This document shows positions 17,271 through 23,479 of a DNA stretch of 46,415 nt, in pieces. A model generated the notes under the pieces. That model ran no database searches. It was given only the letters and a program-made list of their open reading frames with translations, and was not told the DNA's origin. Numbering within the stretch: the first letter of the stretch is position 1; every line of letters starts with the position of its first letter. A program made the position numbers and the translations under genes. The DNA comes from Flavobacteriaceae bacterium (GTDB taxonomy: Bacteria > Bacteroidota > Bacteroidia > Flavobacteriales > Flavobacteriaceae), in NCBI GenBank assembly GCA_024643385.1, contig JAHEMZ010000006.1:9707-56121 (forward strand), written 5' to 3'.

Positions 17271-18539
17271 TTAAAATGCGGTTGTGGCAACAGCGTATTC
17301 TGTCTTTACAATTTTATAGAGTTTGTCGGAGTTTCGAATCCTGAACTTTAAAGGAATAGTGATCGAATCTCCCTTGACAGCCTTATCTCCTTGAACATCG
17401 TTCACCATCATTTCTGTCAGTTCAAATTCTTCTACACCGGTCGTAGGGCCGGTGATCAAAATTTGATCTCCGATCTTCAGGTCGTACGCTTCTATCTTAA
17501 ATTCGGCAATACCGGTTTTTGGAAAATAATGCATCCCCTTCCCTACATAAACTTTCTTTTGAGTTGCCTTTGATCCATTGGCCTCACTCCATTCTCCCAA
17601 TTTTTGCCCAAGGTAATAGCCGCTCCAAAATCCACGGTTATAAACTTTTTCCAACTCGGTCATCCAATCCTGGACTTTCTCTTTATTGAATTCCCCTATG
17701 TAATATGAATCAATGGCATCTCTGTAGGTTTTGATCACTTTAGCTACATATTCCGGAGCGCGTCCACGGCCTTCAATTTTCAATACTTTTACCCCGGTAT
17801 CAATCAGTTCATCCAGAAAATCCAGGGTACAAAGATCCTTGGGCGACATCATATATTCATTGTCCAGTTCGATCTCAAATCCGGTTTCTTGGTCGATCAC
17901 CGTGTATTTTTTTCGGCAATTCTGTTTGCATGCCCCGCGATTGGCAGAAGAGTTATGCGAGTGCAAGCTTAGGTAGCATTTTCCCGAAACAGCCATACAC
18001 AAAGCTCCATGACCAAATATTTCAATTTCGACCAAATTCCCGGCAGGTCCTTTTATTTGTTCCTTTTCAATTTGATCTACGATCTTCTTTACCTGCCGTA
18101 AGCTCAATTCACGGCTCATGACCATGGTATCGGCAAACATCGCATAGAATTTTACGGTTTCAATATTGGTCACATTAATTTGAGTGGAAATATGAATTTC
18201 CATTCCAATTTGTCTTGCATAGGAGATCACAGCCTGGTCCATGGCGATCACGGCGGTCACCTTTGCCGATTTCGCGGCATCCAGCAAGGTTTTAATAATG
18301 GATAGGTCGTGATCGTAAATAATGGTATTCAAGGTGAGGTAGGTTCGAACTTGTTTCTTTTCACAACGTTTAACGATCTCCGATAGGTCGTTCAAGGTGA
18401 AGTTGATACTCGCTCGAGCCCGCATATTCAATTGTTCTACGCCAAAGTAAACTGAATCTGCTCCATTGTCAATTGCTGCCTGAAGGGATTCGAAATTCCC
18501 TGCCGGCGCCATCAATTCTATTTTACCACTGGTTGTCAT
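17271..18539 (-). CDS. Peptidase U32 family protein (TrhP/RlhA-like)
   Basis: 422 residues. The family signature EIFGHGALCMAVSGKCYLS is complete, followed by the further cysteines ACKQNC. The N-terminal half is a barrel-like domain starting ELMAPAGNFESLQAAIDNGADSVYFG, and a C-terminal beta domain covers about 330-415. Known from family: E. coli members TrhP and RlhA hydroxylate tRNA U34 and 23S rRNA C2501 rather than cut protein, and depend on iron-sulfur assembly. Inference: an RNA hydroxylase; the target cannot be chosen from sequence alone, though size and architecture suit TrhP better. It is cotranscribed with a ferredoxin. Confidence 0.9.
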   Translation of the reverse strand: MTTSGKIELMAPAGNFESLQAAIDNGADSVYFGVEQLNMRARASINFTLNDLSEIVKRCEKKQVRTYLTLNTIIYDHDLSIIKTLLDAAKSAKVTAVIAMDQAVISYARQIGMEIHISTQINVTNIETVKFYAMFADTMVMSRELSLRQVKKIVDQIEKEQIKGPAGNLVEIEIFGHGALCMAVSGKCYLSLHSHNSSANRGACKQNCRKKYTVIDQETGFEIELDNEYMMSPKDLCTLDFLDELIDTGVKVLKIEGRGRAPEYVAKVIKTYRDAIDSYYIGEFNKEKVQDWMTELEKVYNRGFWSGYYLGQKLGEWSEANGSKATQKKVYVGKGMHYFPKTGIAEFKIEAYDLKIGDQILITGPTTGVEEFELTEMMVNDVQGDKAVKGDSITIPLKFRIRNSDKLYKIVKTEYAVATTAF

Positions 18540-18565
18540 ATACTTATCACATTATTTATGGGTGG

Positions 18566-18594
18566 CAAAGGTAACAATACTAATGTAATTACAA
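18566..18594 (-). promoter_or_regulatory. Consensus promoter of the U32-ferredoxin operon (TTG-N18-TACCTTTG)
   Basis: On the minus strand TTG (18594-18592), an 18-base spacer and TACCTTTG (18573-18566) match the Bacteroidota consensus; the ATG at 18539 follows 26 bases later. Confidence 0.7.
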
Positions 18595-18655
18595 GATGTT
18601 TGCGGGGTCATCTAAAAATCTTTCAGGAAAATTTAACTAAATTCAGCCGCGCTAA

Positions 18656-18683
18656 GCGATCGCAATGACAATTGTCATATCGC
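18656..18683. promoter_or_regulatory. Candidate operator: 14-bp palindrome flanked by GCGAT/ATCGC
   Basis: ATGACAATTGTCAT (18665-18678) is a perfect palindrome. It is flanked by GCGAT (18656-18660) and ATCGC (18679-18683), which also face each other as an inverted repeat, and GCGATCGC (18656-18663) is itself palindromic. The site is about 50 bases before the CoA-transferase ATG, where a repressor or activator would bind. No regulator gene adjoins it. Confidence 0.45.
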
Positions 18684-18726
18684 TTTATTAGTAAGCTTAA
18701 GAACTTTGCACTCTAAATAAATATAT

Positions 18727-20010
18727 ATGAAAACCCCATTGAAAATAGTCTCGATCGACGAAGCGGTAGGAATTGTTAAATCTGGTGATCGTGTTTTTTT
18801 TCAAGGCGCGGCGATGACACCCAATTACCTAATCGATCAATTGTGTGAGCGTTACAATGAACTAGAAAATGTAGAGATCGTTCAAATACACACCGACGGA
18901 TCTGCACCTTATATAAATGAACCCTATAATAAAGCCTTTAAGTTATATAGCTTTTTTGTAGGTGCGAATGTACGGAAGGGTGTAAATTCAAATTCCGGTG
19001 ATTATATTCCTATCTTTTTAAGTGAGATCCACTGGCTTTTTCGTCGAGGTATCCTCCCGCTGGATGTTGCCTTTATTCAGGTTTCTCCTCCGGATAAACA
19101 TGGATATTGCTCATTGGGGGTGTCTGTGGACATCACTTTACCGGCCATTCAGAAAGCGAAGAAAGTAGTGGCTTTAATTAATCCTCGAGTGCCTAGGACA
19201 CACGGTGACGGAATCATTCATAGCAGTCAGATCGATTTTGCTGTTAATCATGTGCAATCCATTCATAGTACCATTGCCGGCGAACCTTCTGAAATAGAAC
19301 ATAAGATCGGAAAGCATGTGGCCGGACTCATTGAGGACGGAGCCACGCTTCAAATGGGTATTGGTAATATTCCCAATGCCGTTTTACACAATTTAGGAAA
19401 CCATAGAAGATTGGGAATTCATACCGAGATGTTTTCCGACGGGCTCTTGCCTTTAGTGGAAAAAGGAATCATCACGGGGGAAGAGAAGGAAATAAAAACG
19501 GGTAAAATTGTGACCACTTTCGCGATCGGGTCACAAAAGTTATACGACTTTGTCGACGACAATCCATTGGTTCATTTTAAGGAAGCCGGATATACCAACG
19601 ACACCTCGATAATAAAGCGAAATCCTAAAGTCACCGCTATTAATAGCGCTATTGAAATTGACCTCACGGGACAAGTATGTGCCGATACCATTGGAGATTA
19701 CCAATATTCCGGCGTAGGCGGGCAAATGGATTTTATTCGCGGAGCCTCACTTTCGGAAGGAGGAAAGCCCATTATTGCATTGCCTTCTATCACCAAAAAT
19801 GGCTTGTCAAAAATAGTTCCTCATTTAAAGTACGGGGCCGGCATAACCACGACGCGAGCACACGTTCATTACATTGCTACGGAATACGGGGTGGTAAATC
19901 TATTCGGAAAAAGCTTGAAACAGCGGGCCAAAGAATTGATCTCTATTGCACATCCGGATCACCGTGAATTACTAGAAAAGGAAATGTGGGAACGATTTTA
20001 TAAGGTATAA
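18727..20010 (+). CDS. Acetyl-CoA hydrolase/transferase family protein (CoA-transferase)
   Basis: 427 residues in the family of succinyl-CoA:acetate, butyryl-CoA:acetate and 4-hydroxybutyrate CoA-transferases. Domain 1 starts AVGIVKSGDRVFFQGAAMTP. Domain 2 holds the catalytic glutamate in GIHTEMFSDG (Glu234, which forms the glutamyl-CoA thioester in this family), then YSGVGGQMDFIRGA and TTTRAHVHYIATEYG. The acyl donor and acceptor cannot be fixed from sequence; acetate is a reasonable inference. Monocistronic, with a palindromic candidate operator upstream and a strong hairpin after the stop. Confidence 0.9.
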   Translation: MKTPLKIVSIDEAVGIVKSGDRVFFQGAAMTPNYLIDQLCERYNELENVEIVQIHTDGSAPYINEPYNKAFKLYSFFVGANVRKGVNSNSGDYIPIFLSEIHWLFRRGILPLDVAFIQVSPPDKHGYCSLGVSVDITLPAIQKAKKVVALINPRVPRTHGDGIIHSSQIDFAVNHVQSIHSTIAGEPSEIEHKIGKHVAGLIEDGATLQMGIGNIPNAVLHNLGNHRRLGIHTEMFSDGLLPLVEKGIITGEEKEIKTGKIVTTFAIGSQKLYDFVDDNPLVHFKEAGYTNDTSIIKRNPKVTAINSAIEIDLTGQVCADTIGDYQYSGVGGQMDFIRGASLSEGGKPIIALPSITKNGLSKIVPHLKYGAGITTTRAHVHYIATEYGVVNLFGKSLKQRAKELISIAHPDHRELLEKEMWERFYKV

Positions 20011-20039
20011 AAAATAGGGGGCGGCCTTTCGGCCGCCCC
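20009..20039 (-). terminator. Strong intrinsic terminator between the CoA-transferase gene and ssb
   Basis: GGGGCGGCC (20018-20026), loop TTTC (20027-20030), GGCCGCCCC (20031-20039): nine perfect, almost all G-C pairs. On the minus strand CTATTTTTT follows, so it terminates the short ssb gene; on the plus strand it may also stop the CoA-transferase transcript. The stem core is shared with the hairpin at 46160-46186. Confidence 0.8.
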
Positions 20040-20062
20040 TAATAATTACCTGTCGGGATCGA

Positions 20063-20395
20063 TCATTTTCCCAATAGTAACAACTCATCGCATACCACTT
20101 CCGTAGTATAGCGTTTTTGACCCTCTTTATCTTCCCAGGAACGGGTGGTCAATTTTCCTTCAACAGCCACTTCTTTGCCCTTTACCACATATTGCGCAAT
20201 GATATCGGCTGTTTTTCCCCAAGCCACTACATTGTGCCATTGGGTATCGGTGACCCGTTCCCCTTTGTTGTTCTTATAGCTCTCGTTCGTGGCAATGGAA
20301 AATTTGGCCAATTTCTTTCCTCCTTCAAGATCAATAATTTCGGGGTCGTTCCCTAGATTTCCAATCAACTGTACCTTGTTTCTTAATGTACTCAT
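20063..20395 (-). CDS. ssb: Single-stranded DNA-binding protein, short form
   Basis: 110 residues, essentially just the OB fold: NKVQLIGNLGNDPEI, GGKKLAKFSIATNESYK, DTQWHNVVAWGKTADI, KGKEVAVEGKLTTRSWEDK.GQKRYTTEVVCDELLLLG. It ends six residues after the last core strand (LLLLGK). The glycine-rich linker and acidic DDDIPF-type tail, through which SSB recruits partner proteins, are absent. Inference: a secondary SSB paralogue, with a full-length ssb elsewhere in the genome. It has its own promoter box and terminator. Confidence 0.93.
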   Translation of the reverse strand: MSTLRNKVQLIGNLGNDPEIIDLEGGKKLAKFSIATNESYKNNKGERVTDTQWHNVVAWGKTADIIAQYVVKGKEVAVEGKLTTRSWEDKEGQKRYTTEVVCDELLLLGK

Positions 20396-20456
20396 AATAA
20401 TAAATTTTTAATGTTAAACAGTTAATACTATCGACTCATCATTGAATTCGACAGCA

Positions 20457-20464
20457 CAAACTTA
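20457..20464 (-). promoter_or_regulatory. -7 promoter element for ssb
   Basis: TAAGTTTG on the minus strand, an exact TAnnTTTG match 62 bases before the ssb ATG, giving a 5' leader of roughly 55 bases. No strong -33. Confidence 0.5.
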
Positions 20465-20505
20465 GTTGAGTAAAAAAAGTTTGTCGTATGTTACCTACTT
20501 ACTAT

Positions 20506-20530
20506 CGTTTATTGTTGCTTATAAACGTTT
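20506..20530. promoter_or_regulatory. Inverted repeat upstream of the GH13 gene, candidate operator
   Basis: CGTTTAT (20506-20512) and ATAAACG (20521-20527) form a perfect inverted repeat with an 8-base spacer. The right arm overlaps the palindrome AAACGTTT (20523-20530). The site lies in the 262-base gap between ssb and the GH13 gene. A related AAACGTTT core occurs before gdhA. LacI-type repressors often bind CG-centred sites like this; that link is an inference. Confidence 0.35.
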
Positions 20531-20621
20531 GTACTTGATTCTGATTTAAAAGAAACATCTTTATTCCATCCTTTTATCCTGAATTGAATCTCCTATTGAA
20601 AAATAATTTCTCTTATTTTCC

Positions 20622-20629
20622 TACCTTTA
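20622..20629 (+). promoter_or_regulatory. Probable -7 element for the GH13 gene
   Basis: TACCTTTA, one mismatch (final G to A) from TAnnTTTG, 29 bases before the ATG. The same variant occurs before ppc and, as TACTTTTA, before the DUF1800 gene. Confidence 0.35.
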
Positions 20630-20657
20630 AAGTTCTAATCATCGTAACTCAATTTTT

Positions 20658-22394
20658 ATGTTCCGAATTTTATCAATTGCATTCGCTCTCTTACTTATCA
20701 TAGGTTGCAAGAATTCAGAAGAATCTACGGTAACGCCGTCAGACCCCTCACATAAATGGTGGAAAGAGGCCATCATCTATCAGATCTATCCTCGAAGTTT
20801 TAAAGATACCGATGGCGATGGGGTGGGCGACCTAAAAGGAATCATCGAAGAACTGGATTATATTCAAAGCTTAGGCGTTACGGCGGTTTGGCTGAACCCT
20901 ATCTATTCCTCTCCGAATGATGACAACGGGTACGATGTAAGTGATTACCGCGCGATTATGGAAGACTTTGGCACCATGGAAGACTTTGATATCATGCTGA
21001 AAGGCATGCATGAAAGGAACATCAAACTTGTGATGGATGTTGTGGTCAATCACAGCAGCGACGAACATGAATGGTTCAAACAATCCCGAAGCAGTCGTGA
21101 TAATCCTTACCGCGATTATTACCATTGGTGGCCGGCCGAGAAGGGCAAACCCAATTACCGCTACAGTCTTTTCGATGAGAAAGGGGATGCCTGGCGATAC
21201 GATTCTTTGACCAACAGCTATTACCTTCACTACTTTGCCGTAAAGCAACCGGATCTGAATTGGGAAAACCCCAAAGTGCGACAAGAGGTATACGATATTA
21301 TGAAGTTCTGGGCCGAAAAAGGGGTGGATGGTTTCCGCCTGGACGCATTCCAGTTTGCCGCCAAGGACACCACTTTCCCCAAATTCCCGGACGGGTTTGA
21401 AAAGAACTTCACCGAATATTACGCCATGCAGGGAGATCTGCATCAATACCTCAAGGAAATGAATGCAGAGGTTTTTAGCAAATACAATGTGATGAGCGTT
21501 TCGGAAGGAGCCGGTAGAAATTTCGTAGATGCCCACAATTTAGTAGATGAAGATCGAAAAGAACTGGATATGGCCTATGCCTTTGACGGAGTAGATATTG
21601 CCAAACCGAACGGATATTCGCTTGACCATTTTAAAGAAGTGTTTACCCGCTGGGATAGCGCCTTTGCCAAAAAAGGATGGCTGTCCATATTTCTTTCCAA
21701 TCATGATCAATCGCGATTGGTAAGTCGTTACGGGAACGACAGTGAAGCATTCCGAGCACCTTCCACCAAAATGCTGAATACTTTTATACTCAGTATGCGA
21801 GGAACTCCCTATTGCTATTATGGAGATGAATTGGGAATGACCAATATTGGTTTCGACAGTATTTCTCAATACCAGGATATTGCCGCTATCAATGGCTATA
21901 AAAAAGTAATGAGTCAGGGAGGTGATATTGATGCGTATATGAAAGGCCTGAAATTCGGTTCTCGTGATAATGGAAGAACTCCTATGCAATGGGATGCTTC
22001 TGAAAACGGCGGCTTTACCGAAGGTATACCCTGGTTGCCTGTTAACGACAATAAAACGGTGATCAACGTACAGAGTCAGCATGACGATCCAAATTCGGTC
22101 TTGAATCATTTCCGAAAAATGACCACCCTGCGAAAGAATTTTCCGGTGTTGGTTTACGGAGCATATGAGCTCGTTCAAAAAGAGCATCATAAGGTCTATG
22201 CCTATACCCGAACCACCGCTAATTCAAAGTTGTTAGTGATTCTTAATTTTTCTGAAACCCCTACTGAATTTGTCATTCCTAAAGATCTATCTCCCGTGGA
22301 AGTATTGATCGATAATTACGATCAGGTAGCGATGGAAGGAAATAATCTGGCGTTGCAGCCTTACCAAGCCATCATTTTTGAAATTCAGAAATAA
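20658..22394 (+). CDS. GH13 family alpha-glucosidase-type lipoprotein
   Basis: A 578-residue lipoprotein: the hydrophobic signal ends in the lipobox LIIGC (Cys17), and the following KNSEES resembles acidic surface-export signals of Bacteroidota lipoproteins. The GH13 barrel begins WWKEAIIYQIYPRSFKD and includes DVVVNHSS, the nucleophile DGFRLDAF (Asp229), the acid/base SVSEGAG (Glu283) and SNHDQSR (Asp350), with a beta-sandwich C-terminal domain. The QIYPRSF start and the block GRTPMQWD fit the oligo-1,6-glucosidase/alpha-glucosidase branch, which cuts short alpha-glucans at non-reducing ends. No SusC/SusD genes adjoin, so it is outside a polysaccharide locus. Confidence 0.92.
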   Translation: MFRILSIAFALLLIIGCKNSEESTVTPSDPSHKWWKEAIIYQIYPRSFKDTDGDGVGDLKGIIEELDYIQSLGVTAVWLNPIYSSPNDDNGYDVSDYRAIMEDFGTMEDFDIMLKGMHERNIKLVMDVVVNHSSDEHEWFKQSRSSRDNPYRDYYHWWPAEKGKPNYRYSLFDEKGDAWRYDSLTNSYYLHYFAVKQPDLNWENPKVRQEVYDIMKFWAEKGVDGFRLDAFQFAAKDTTFPKFPDGFEKNFTEYYAMQGDLHQYLKEMNAEVFSKYNVMSVSEGAGRNFVDAHNLVDEDRKELDMAYAFDGVDIAKPNGYSLDHFKEVFTRWDSAFAKKGWLSIFLSNHDQSRLVSRYGNDSEAFRAPSTKMLNTFILSMRGTPYCYYGDELGMTNIGFDSISQYQDIAAINGYKKVMSQGGDIDAYMKGLKFGSRDNGRTPMQWDASENGGFTEGIPWLPVNDNKTVINVQSQHDDPNSVLNHFRKMTTLRKNFPVLVYGAYELVQKEHHKVYAYTRTTANSKLLVILNFSETPTEFVIPKDLSPVEVLIDNYDQVAMEGNNLALQPYQAIIFEIQK

Positions 22395-22438
22395 ATCTTA
22401 AAATTGAACCTAGTCATTTATTTTTAAAAATTAATTTA

Positions 22439-22446
22439 TAGATTTG
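22439..22446 (+). promoter_or_regulatory. -7 promoter element of the histidine operon
   Basis: TAGATTTG matches TAnnTTTG exactly. TTTA at 22417-22420 with an 18-base spacer could be a weak -33. Transcription would start near 22451, about 12-14 bases before the leader-peptide ATG. Confidence 0.6.
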
Positions 22447-22464
22447 TCCTTTATTTAAGAAAAC

Positions 22465-22518
22465 ATGAATACAATGCAGTTACATCATCATTTTCATACG
22501 AGCAATCAGGCGCGGTGA
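22465..22518 (+). CDS. hisL: Histidine operon leader peptide
   Basis: A 17-codon ORF encoding MNTMQLHHHFHTSNQAR then TGA. Four of five consecutive codons (22483-22497) are CAT for histidine. It lies between the promoter box and an intrinsic terminator directly before hisG, the layout of amino-acid attenuators. The final codons (22506-22515, TCAGGCGCGG) almost duplicate the right arm of the terminator and can pair with its left arm. A ribosome waiting at the His codons would leave this strand free to form the antiterminator; a ribosome reaching the stop codon would cover it and let the terminator form. The start is supported by the promoter spacing and an A-rich AAGAAAAC before the ATG. Confidence 0.85.
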   Translation: MNTMQLHHHFHTSNQAR

Positions 22519-22525
22519 GAATGAT
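22487..22525 (+). promoter_or_regulatory. Possible pause hairpin in the his leader
   Basis: ATCATTTTC (22487-22495, within the His codons) can pair with GAGAATGAT (22517-22525) over nine pairs including one G-U. The loop exposes the antiterminator strand. This would correspond to the 1:2 pause hairpin of classical attenuators; it rests on pairing alone. Confidence 0.4.
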
Positions 22526-22550
22526 ATGTATGTACTGTTCTAAATAACAC

Positions 22551-22583
22551 AAACCCGTCTGAGCGAATCAGGCGGGTTTTTTT
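22551..22583 (+). terminator. Attenuator terminator before hisG
   Basis: AAACCCGTCTGA (22551-22562), loop GCGAA (22563-22567), TCAGGCGGGTTT (22568-22579): 12 pairs with one G-U, followed by T residues to 22583. It sits between hisL and hisG, 38 bases before the hisG ATG. The left arm can instead pair with TCAGGCGCGGT (22506-22516) in the hisL coding region, bulging one C, to give about 10 pairs. Confidence 0.85.
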
Positions 22584-22621
22584 ATTCCTGTGGATTGGCT
22601 CAGCTACTAGAAAAAGAAAAA

Positions 22622-23479
22622 ATGAGCCTATTAAAAATTGCCATCCAAAAAAGTGGAAGACTCCACGACAATTCTCTTCAATTATTGAAAGACTGTGGCA
22701 TCATCGCCGAAAACGGGAACGATCAACTCAAAGTGACCGCGCAAAATTTTCCGTTGGAAATCCTTTATCTCAGGAACAACGATATCCCACAATACCTGGA
22801 AGACGGTGTCGCGGATATTGCGATCGTAGGGGAAAACCTATTGATCGAAAAGCGCAAAGAAATTGAGATCGTTACTCGTTTAGGTTTTTCAAAATGTCGG
22901 GTTTCTTTAGCCGTTCCGAAAGGAATTCAAGTCCCCGGCCCCGAATATTTCAACGGAAAAAAGATCGCCACCTCCTATCCCCTTACCCTTCAGGATTACC
23001 TGAACAAAAATAAGATCGATGCTGAAATTCACCTTATCTCAGGATCCGTTGAAATTGCCCCTAATATCGGACTCGCGGATGCCATCTGTGACATCGTTAG
23101 TTCAGGCTCCACCTTATTTAAAAACGGCTTACAGGAAATAGAAGCTATTTTGTACTCGGAAGCGGTCCTGGCTTCTTCCAAAAGCCTTTCCGACGAAAAA
23201 AGGGAGGTACTCAATAAACTAATTTTCAGGATCAAGGCGGTGCTCAAAGCAAAGAACACAAAATATATCCTTATGAATGTCCCCAATGATAAAATTGATG
23301 CCGTGAGTAAGATCCTTCCTGTATTAAAATCACCCACGATCTTACCCTTAGCCGAAGAAGGTTGGAGTTCCCTCCACTCGGTGATCGATGAAACAGAATT
23401 TTGGAACGTCATCGATGCCCTAAAAGAGGCAGGGGCCGAAGGTATTTTGATTGCTCCTATTGAAAAAATAATCCTATGA
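22622..23479 (+). CDS. hisG: ATP phosphoribosyltransferase, long form
   Basis: Condenses ATP with PRPP, the first step of histidine synthesis. 285 residues from ATG 22622 (MSLLKIAIQKSGRL); a TTG nine codons upstream lies in the region after the terminator and adds residues without family counterpart. It has the phosphate-binding region ISGSVEIAPNIGLADAICDIVSSGSTL and a C-terminal ACT-like domain (about 215-285) that gives long-form HisG its histidine feedback site, so no HisZ partner is needed. First structural gene after the attenuator; overlaps hisD by 4 bases. Confidence 0.96.
   Translation: MSLLKIAIQKSGRLHDNSLQLLKDCGIIAENGNDQLKVTAQNFPLEILYLRNNDIPQYLEDGVADIAIVGENLLIEKRKEIEIVTRLGFSKCRVSLAVPKGIQVPGPEYFNGKKIATSYPLTLQDYLNKNKIDAEIHLISGSVEIAPNIGLADAICDIVSSGSTLFKNGLQEIEAILYSEAVLASSKSLSDEKREVLNKLIFRIKAVLKAKNTKYILMNVPNDKIDAVSKILPVLKSPTILPLAEEGWSSLHSVIDETEFWNVIDALKEAGAEGILIAPIEKIIL

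Noticed and set aside
20871-21536. Long open frame on the minus strand (about 220 codons) inside the GH13 gene, with another at 21540-22190
   Set aside because: Both lie opposite a gene with clear catalytic motifs, have no promoter box or recognisable domain, and arise from its codon usage.
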